A stretch of 64,000 bases of DNA, taken from contig DAOSDY010000001.1 in NCBI GenBank assembly GCA_035362835.1, positions 62,001 to 126,000 on the forward strand, given 5' to 3'. The translations under genes were made by a program, and so were the position numbers. Under the pieces are notes generated by a model. The model made no database searches, had not been told where the DNA came from, and saw nothing but the letters and a program-made list of their open reading frames with translations. This DNA comes from Melioribacteraceae bacterium (GTDB taxonomy: Bacteria; Bacteroidota; Ignavibacteria; Ignavibacteriales; Melioribacteraceae). Positions 59,187 through 64,000 of the stretch are shown here, one piece after another; position 1 is the first letter of the stretch, and every line of letters begins with the position of its first letter.

Positions 59187-59873
59187 TTATAAATTCAGGT
59201 ATTCATTCCAGATCTTATATAACTTGTAAGTAGCGTAAACATCATCTCCGCAATAAACAGCAATTTCTTTAACGCGACCGGCCTTATAGAGTTCCTTAAC
59301 TTCCATTCCAGTAACTCCTTTTGACTTTGGGGATTGGATACCGAACGCGTTGCAGTAAAAATCCAGATTGAATTTTCTTGTTGTCCCGAAAAAAGTAAAC
59401 TGATCAAGAAGATCAATATGCTCTCTGGAATCGTACCTGTACTTCATAAGGTTCCTGGACGGTTTTATACTGAGCATAGCCGACCTTATCATCAGAAACG
59501 GGATATCGAAATTTCTTCCGTTGAAAGTTATAATTTTTTCTGATTTAGCCGTTATATTCCAGAAATATTCCAGCATACCGGTTTCGGGTAAAGGTTTGTA
59601 CTTAATTCCCTTTTCTTCAATTAAAATTTCTTCTTCATCCTCGCTTTCAAAGAGTACGGTGGTTTTTTCCGTTTCAATATTCATCAAACCTATCGCTACA
59701 ACTTTAGCAGTGAGCGGATAAAGGCTTAAATAGCGTTTTGTTTCTTCAGTCTGGAATTCTTTTTTGAGAGGGTCGGATTCGCTTCCGGTAAATCTTAAAA
59801 GGTATTCCTGCTGGGATTCGGAGAGGATTTCGAAGTCGTATCCGGTAGTTTCAATATCGCAGATCAAATTCAT
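59187..59873 (-). CDS. DnaQ-like 3'-5' exonuclease (DEDDy)
   Basis: RNase H-fold exonuclease of 228 residues. Exo I reads CDIETTG, Exo II FNGRNFDIPFL, and Exo III YCGDDVYATYKLY gives the final tyrosine of the DEDDy class. No polymerase domain is attached, so it is a stand-alone nuclease. A GGGGG lies five bases before the ATG. Confidence 0.85.
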   Translation of the reverse strand: MNLICDIETTGYDFEILSESQQEYLLRFTGSESDPLKKEFQTEETKRYLSLYPLTAKVVAIGLMNIETEKTTVLFESEDEEEILIEEKGIKYKPLPETGMLEYFWNITAKSEKIITFNGRNFDIPFLMIRSAMLSIKPSRNLMKYRYDSREHIDLLDQFTFFGTTRKFNLDFYCNAFGIQSPKSKGVTGMEVKELYKAGRVKEIAVYCGDDVYATYKLYKIWNEYLNL

Positions 59874-60001
59874 TTATGCCCCCATAGAATTTGATTTCAT
59901 TTATAATCTAATAAATTTACATCATAATTCCACTCTAATTTTTTAGTGGCGCGGCACAGGATATTTTTTAATTTTGACAGGCGATAATCGGGATAAAATT
60001 T

Positions 60002-61132
60002 ATGGAGATGAAAAACCGCGCACAGTTTATCGATATGCTGAAAGGACTTGCGCTCCTTGTAATGATAGAAGTGCACGTAGTCAATATTTTTATAAGCGGT
60101 GAAATTAAATCTGCATGGTGGTTTTCATACCTAAATTTCATAAACGGTCTTGTAGCGCCGGCCTTTACGTTTTCTTCAGGAATGGTATTCGTTCTTTCTC
60201 TTCAGAAAGGTCTGGACGAACTGAGGAAATTCGGAATGAAGTTCTGGAAAAAGCTTGGAAGACTGATGCTCGTATTCCTTGCCGGGTATTCAATTCATAT
60301 GTCTTTTTTGTCGCTTAGAAAATTGTCTAATCCTGAATACCCCCATATGCTTCAGGAATTTTTAAAAGTTGATATACTTCAGTGCATTGCGGTCGGACTG
60401 ATTATACTTTTGATGCTAAGGATATTAATAATAAACGATAAAGGATTTTACATTACTGTTCTTCTGCTGGACCTATTTGTACTTGCTTTCGGTCCATACG
60501 CATGGGGGACTGATTTTTCTAATACAATTCCACTTGGTATCGCAAATTATTTCAACCGGATTCACGGTTCTCTTTTTCCTCTTTTCCCGTGGCTATCATT
60601 CATATTAACAGGTGCGTTGATAGGAAAGCTTTATATTGAAGCTAGAATCGGGATCGGGGAGAAAAAGTTTTCTAAATATTTAATCATTTACGGCACAGCC
60701 CTATTTATCGGTTCCTATCTCCTGCTCGATTTTATTCTGCCGTCATCAGTTGTTGAAATAAAACCGAATCCCATTTTTTTCCTGCAGCGTTTAGGTGTTT
60801 TACTTTTGTTGCTCGGAATTTTCTGGTATTATATTAACAGGTTTGAGAACTACTCATCCTTTATAATGGATGTAAGCCGCGAATCGCTTCTGGTATACTG
60901 GCTTCACCTTAAAATATTATATAAGAAGTTCTGGGACGGAAAGAATATAATCGATTTTTTCGGAACCGAGCTCGGAATTTTAGAGGTTGCAGTTATAACC
61001 ATCATACTTGCTATTATTATGGTATTCCTGGCCAAGGGATGGGGTTACTTGAAGATAAAGTACCCGGTTTTAATTTCACGCGGAGTTTTAATTATTGTTT
61101 CGGTATGTGTAATTATCTTTTTTATTGCTTGA
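60002..61132 (+). CDS. Membrane acyltransferase-like protein (DUF1624/HGSNAT-like)
   Basis: Integral membrane protein of 376 residues with about ten helices. RAQFIDMLKGLALLVMIEVHVVN, with the conserved His, and APAFTFSSGMVFVLSL match the heparan-alpha-glucosaminide acetyltransferase/DUF1624 group, whose members move an acyl group across the membrane. RIHGSLFPLFPWLSFILTG is another family block. The gene is single and divergent from the exonuclease gene. Substrate unknown. Confidence 0.77.
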   Translation: MEMKNRAQFIDMLKGLALLVMIEVHVVNIFISGEIKSAWWFSYLNFINGLVAPAFTFSSGMVFVLSLQKGLDELRKFGMKFWKKLGRLMLVFLAGYSIHMSFLSLRKLSNPEYPHMLQEFLKVDILQCIAVGLIILLMLRILIINDKGFYITVLLLDLFVLAFGPYAWGTDFSNTIPLGIANYFNRIHGSLFPLFPWLSFILTGALIGKLYIEARIGIGEKKFSKYLIIYGTALFIGSYLLLDFILPSSVVEIKPNPIFFLQRLGVLLLLLGIFWYYINRFENYSSFIMDVSRESLLVYWLHLKILYKKFWDGKNIIDFFGTELGILEVAVITIILAIIMVFLAKGWGYLKIKYPVLISRGVLIIVSVCVIIFFIA

Positions 61133-61582
61133 TCAGGACCTGAGAATATCTACTCCCTTCTCAAAAGATTTTACGGCTTCATAAAATTCATCAGGAATAG
61201 GAAGAGGCTGCCTGATTACTTTATCAATATGAACAACTGCGCCCCCGCCTTTTGCAATAATCCTACCCGTAGAAATTTTTTCGACAAGGTGCTCGAATCC
61301 GAAACTAGTATTCTTTATAAAACTGATTCTTGTATGGATGCGCAGTTCGTCATCAAGAAAAGCGGGTTCCAGGTAATCACAATTATTATGGACCATTATA
61401 AAAAAAGAATTCCCTTCCAGTAATTCCTTCAACTGAAAATTTCTTTTTAGATCCTGGACATATTTGATTCTGGCGTCCTCAAAATAATTGAAATAAACAG
61501 CATTATTACAGACTCCAAGAATGTCAACTTCATGAAATCTGACTGTTTCAGTTATTGAGTGTTGAAATAAACTTTTATCCAT
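61133..61582 (-). CDS. Hotdog-fold acyl-CoA thioesterase (YbgC/FadM-like)
   Basis: 4HBT-family thioesterase of 149 residues. VRFHEVDILGVCNNAVYFNYFEDAR gives the catalytic region: the usual aspartate in the D-x-x-G motif is present as VDILG, followed by the conserved Asn and Tyr-Phe. FLDDELRIHTRISFIKNTSFGFEH completes the fold. GGGAA lies upstream. Converges on the acyltransferase-like gene. Confidence 0.88.
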   Translation of the reverse strand: MDKSLFQHSITETVRFHEVDILGVCNNAVYFNYFEDARIKYVQDLKRNFQLKELLEGNSFFIMVHNNCDYLEPAFLDDELRIHTRISFIKNTSFGFEHLVEKISTGRIIAKGGGAVVHIDKVIRQPLPIPDEFYEAVKSFEKGVDILRS

Positions 61583-61602
61583 CCATTATTCCCGGTTAAT
61601 AA

Positions 61603-62634
61603 TTACCCTAAAACTTTAGAAATAATCCGAGCTGCTGCTTCAATATCCTTTGCAGAGACATCCATATGAGTTACTGCTCTAATCTCTCCAACTTTACCTG
61701 TACCAAGAAGCAAACCCTCGGCTTTGCATTTAGACTGGAATTCTTCTATCGTCATACCGAGAGGTGTAAACATTACGATGTTTGTTTCAACAAGTTCAGC
61801 ATCAATGTTTACGCTGCTAATATCCTGGAGACGTTCGGAGAGAAGTTTTGCTTTCTGATGATCTTCCTTGAGGCGTTCAATATTATTCTTAAGTGCGAAA
61901 AGACCCGCAGATGCAATTACACCCACCTGCCTCATACCTCCACCCCAGGCCTTTCTAACAGCAAAAGCTTCTTTGATGAATTCTCTGGAACCGGCAATGA
62001 TTGAACCGATGGGAGCGCCAAGTCCTTTCGACAGGCAGCATGAAACAGAATCGAAATGCGAAGCGTACTCTGCAGGTTTAATTCCTGTTTCCACGGATGC
62101 ATTCCAGATTCGCGCACCGTCAAGGTGAATAAACAAATTATATTTCCTGGCAAGTTTTGAAAGTTCGCTTATATTTTCGATCGGATTAATTGTACCGCCG
62201 GCCCTGTTGTGCGTGTTTTCTATTTCGATTACACGTGTCCTGGCCATATAGTAAGCGCTTGTCGGGCGTATCAGCGGCTCTACCTGATCGGATGAGAATA
62301 TTCCCTTTTTATCACCGTCAACAAGACTCAGCTGCAAACCGCTTAATCGTGCGGGCGAACCTGACTCATACTGAAAAATATGAGCGTTCTTTTCGCAGAT
62401 TACTTCGTCGCCGGGCTGTGTAAGAACATTAAGACAGATTTGATTTCCCATTACGCCTGTCGGGACATAAAGAGCCGCCTCTTTACCGAGAAGCTGCGCG
62501 GCATAATTTTCGAGTTCGTTAACTGTGGGATCTTCTTTGTAAACATCGTCGCCAACTTCAGCATTGAACATTGCTTTGCGCATTGCATCGGAAGGTTTTG
62601 TAACAGTGTCGCTTCTAAGATCAATTATTTTCAT
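61603..62634 (-). CDS. ltaE: Low-specificity threonine aldolase
   Basis: PLP enzyme of 343 residues splitting threonine or allo-threonine to glycine and acetaldehyde. IDLRSDTVTKPSDAMR, EVGDDVYKEDPTVNELE, HLDGARIWNA and SCCLSKGLGAPIGSI, with the PLP-binding Lys203, are diagnostic. Its ATG overlaps the stop of lnt by three bases (ATGA), so the two are coupled. Confidence 0.95.
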   Translation of the reverse strand: MKIIDLRSDTVTKPSDAMRKAMFNAEVGDDVYKEDPTVNELENYAAQLLGKEAALYVPTGVMGNQICLNVLTQPGDEVICEKNAHIFQYESGSPARLSGLQLSLVDGDKKGIFSSDQVEPLIRPTSAYYMARTRVIEIENTHNRAGGTINPIENISELSKLARKYNLFIHLDGARIWNASVETGIKPAEYASHFDSVSCCLSKGLGAPIGSIIAGSREFIKEAFAVRKAWGGGMRQVGVIASAGLFALKNNIERLKEDHQKAKLLSERLQDISSVNIDAELVETNIVMFTPLGMTIEEFQSKCKAEGLLLGTGKVGEIRAVTHMDVSAKDIEAAARIISKVLG

Positions 62635-64000
62635 TTCTGTTTATTTAGTTTGTTTGAGATTTTCTTAATGGTTGAATAGAATATTACGAATATAGATACT
62701 AGAGAGGCGGATAATGGAACTGCAAGCGGAAAACGTGAATAGAGGGTAAGTGAATTATTTAATGCTACTTCTCCAACAAGCATATCCCTCTGGAATAGTT
62801 TTGTATTTGCTACAGTTCTACCGAGGGGATCAATAATGGCACTTATACCGCCGTTAGCGGCTCTAACAACGTAGCGTCTATTTTCAATTGCTCTTAGTAC
62901 CGAAATCTCCTTGTGTTGAAACGGACCGCTTGAGTATCCGTACCAGCTGTCGTTGGTTACAACTGCCAGCAGGTTGGCACCTTTCTGAACAAACCCCGCA
63001 ACAAAATCCGGGTAGATCGATTCAATGCAGATTACACCGCCAACTTTCAATTGAACACCCTCTATCAGGTCGAACACAACCTGCTGGCGTCCTTCATTCC
63101 AACTGGAAATTCCGACCTGCCATTTAATCAAATCACCTAGAAACGGCAGCGACTCAACAAACGGGACTTTCTCGCCGAAAGGGACAAGTTTCATCTTACC
63201 GTATTTCTGAATTTCACGCGATTGCGGAGTGAACAGAAGAATTGAATTGTATGAAACATAATACATGTCGATCACTTTCGACAATTTAGCATCCGGAGGT
63301 GCTTTCTCCTTATCAAAAAAGTAACTGGCATCGGGCATACCTGTTAAAACAAAGACGTCGTTTGAGTCGGCAAAATTGTGGATCCTGCTCACCTCGGGGA
63401 AATAATTCCCGATCAGAAGATAAACCGGAAGAGCGGATTCCGGCCAGATGATTAGTTTTGCATTCTTCTTAACGGCCTGCCGCGATAAATCAAGATAAAG
63501 GTCGAGCTGCTGACTTACGTTGCCCGCTTCCCACTTGTCCCACGGGTTTAGATCCGGCTGAACTAATCCGACTTTTATTTTCTCTTCAGGCATTTTAAAT
63601 GTGCTGACTCTTATAATTCCGTAGAGAACCGGTACAATAATTAAAAGAATAGTAATTACAAGCAGTTTCACATTAAGTTTTTTTTCTGCTCTATAATTTT
63701 GAATTGATCTGAATAATAAAAGATTTATATAAAGAACGAGTAGTGAAACACCATATGCGCCGATTATATCCGCCGATTGTATAAAAAGATTGAATTTTGG
63801 GAGACTGTTTGAAAGTGTAAGCCAGGGAAACCTTAGATCAGTAAGACTATAAGCATATTCAAAGGAAACCCAGAAGAAAGGAAAGAGATAAAGGGCAGTT
63901 TTTTTATTTAAGAATCTGCCGGCCAGATAAAACAGTGTTGAAGGGATTAAATAGACTGCCGGATTAACAAACATAAGCAGAACACCTGAAATCATTAAGA
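62631..64000 (-). CDS. lnt: Apolipoprotein N-acyltransferase (5' end beyond window)
   Basis: Inner-membrane enzyme adding the third acyl chain to lipoproteins. About 456 residues are inside the window, and the frame is open at the right edge, so the N-terminal membrane helices are partly missing. The nitrilase-type domain keeps the triad: Glu in IIWPESALPVYL, Lys in YGKMKLVPFGEKVPF, and Cys in GGVICIESIYPD. A final helix follows. Consistent with the several lipoproteins seen in this window. Confidence 0.95.
   Translation of the reverse strand, partial: LMISGVLLMFVNPAVYLIPSTLFYLAGRFLNKKTALYLFPFFWVSFEYAYSLTDLRFPWLTLSNSLPKFNLFIQSADIIGAYGVSLLVLYINLLLFRSIQNYRAEKKLNVKLLVITILLIIVPVLYGIIRVSTFKMPEEKIKVGLVQPDLNPWDKWEAGNVSQQLDLYLDLSRQAVKKNAKLIIWPESALPVYLLIGNYFPEVSRIHNFADSNDVFVLTGMPDASYFFDKEKAPPDAKLSKVIDMYYVSYNSILLFTPQSREIQKYGKMKLVPFGEKVPFVESLPFLGDLIKWQVGISSWNEGRQQVVFDLIEGVQLKVGGVICIESIYPDFVAGFVQKGANLLAVVTNDSWYGYSSGPFQHKEISVLRAIENRRYVVRAANGGISAIIDPLGRTVANTKLFQRDMLVGEVALNNSLTLYSRFPLAVPLSASLVSIFVIFYSTIKKISNKLNKQK

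Overview
The window looks like a chromosome segment from the Ignavibacteria/Melioribacter branch of the FCB group (relatives of Bacteroidetes and Chlorobi). The evidence is a secreted protease with a C-terminal type IX secretion sorting domain containing the YPNPFNPET motif typical of that branch, a bacillithiol gene (bshA), the SUF iron-sulfur system, an OmpA protein with thrombospondin-3 repeats, and an unusual bacterial deoxyhypusine-synthase relative. The taxonomic call is inference from gene content only.

Layout. 1-1.6 kb: ribosomal genes rplM-rpsI-rpsB, leftward, with rpsB cut by the window edge. 1.7-6.6 kb: an NAD-dependent epimerase, the DHS-like enzyme, a T9SS metalloprotease and a small lipoprotein. 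6.7-13.3 kb: a complete SUF locus (sufB-C-D-S, a DUF59/SufT-like gene, a bacilliredoxin and an Rrf2 regulator). 13.4-16.4 kb: rlmB, an unknown gene, hisS and a PtsN-like gene. 16.6-18.8 kb: iorA-iorB. 18.9-29.5 kb: an aminotransferase, small unknowns, an esterase/cupin/macro-domain trio, a drug/metabolite transporter, two GT9 glycosyltransferases, a PagL-like outer-membrane protein, glutamine synthetase and enolase. 29.6-30.5 kb: a fluoride riboswitch with crcB and a DUF190 gene.

30.56-39.20 kb: an 8.6 kb integrated element bounded by a 46 bp direct repeat of the 5' half of tRNA-Arg(CCU). It carries a tyrosine integrase next to the intact tRNA, a replication module (Lin1244-like initiator, DnaB-like helicase), an iteron-like repeat cluster, an HNH-like protein, several unknown proteins and one possible phage morphogenesis gene. 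No terminase, portal, capsid or recognisable repressor is seen, so it resembles a phage satellite or a reduced prophage. A structured leader in front of one unknown gene can base-pair with that gene's ribosome-binding site. This element is the least described part of the window.

39.2-50.9 kb: an OmpA/TSP3 protein, an H-type lectin-like secreted protein, nucleotide-sugar and surface polysaccharide genes (RmlD-like, PfkB-like, ugd, rfbC, galE), bshA, a CMD-family protein, and a membrane protein paired with a THEP1 NTPase. 51.0-57.0 kb: a seven-gene leftward sulfur operon: a MerR regulator with a cysteine-rich tail, a PsrA/PhsA-type molybdoenzyme, a 4Fe-4S subunit, an NrfD membrane subunit, two YeeE/YedE halves, and a membrane rhodanese lacking its catalytic cysteine. 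mobA, needed for the molybdenum cofactor, lies next to it. 57.9-64 kb: unknowns, a DEDD exonuclease, a membrane acyltransferase, a thioesterase, threonine aldolase, and lnt cut by the right edge.
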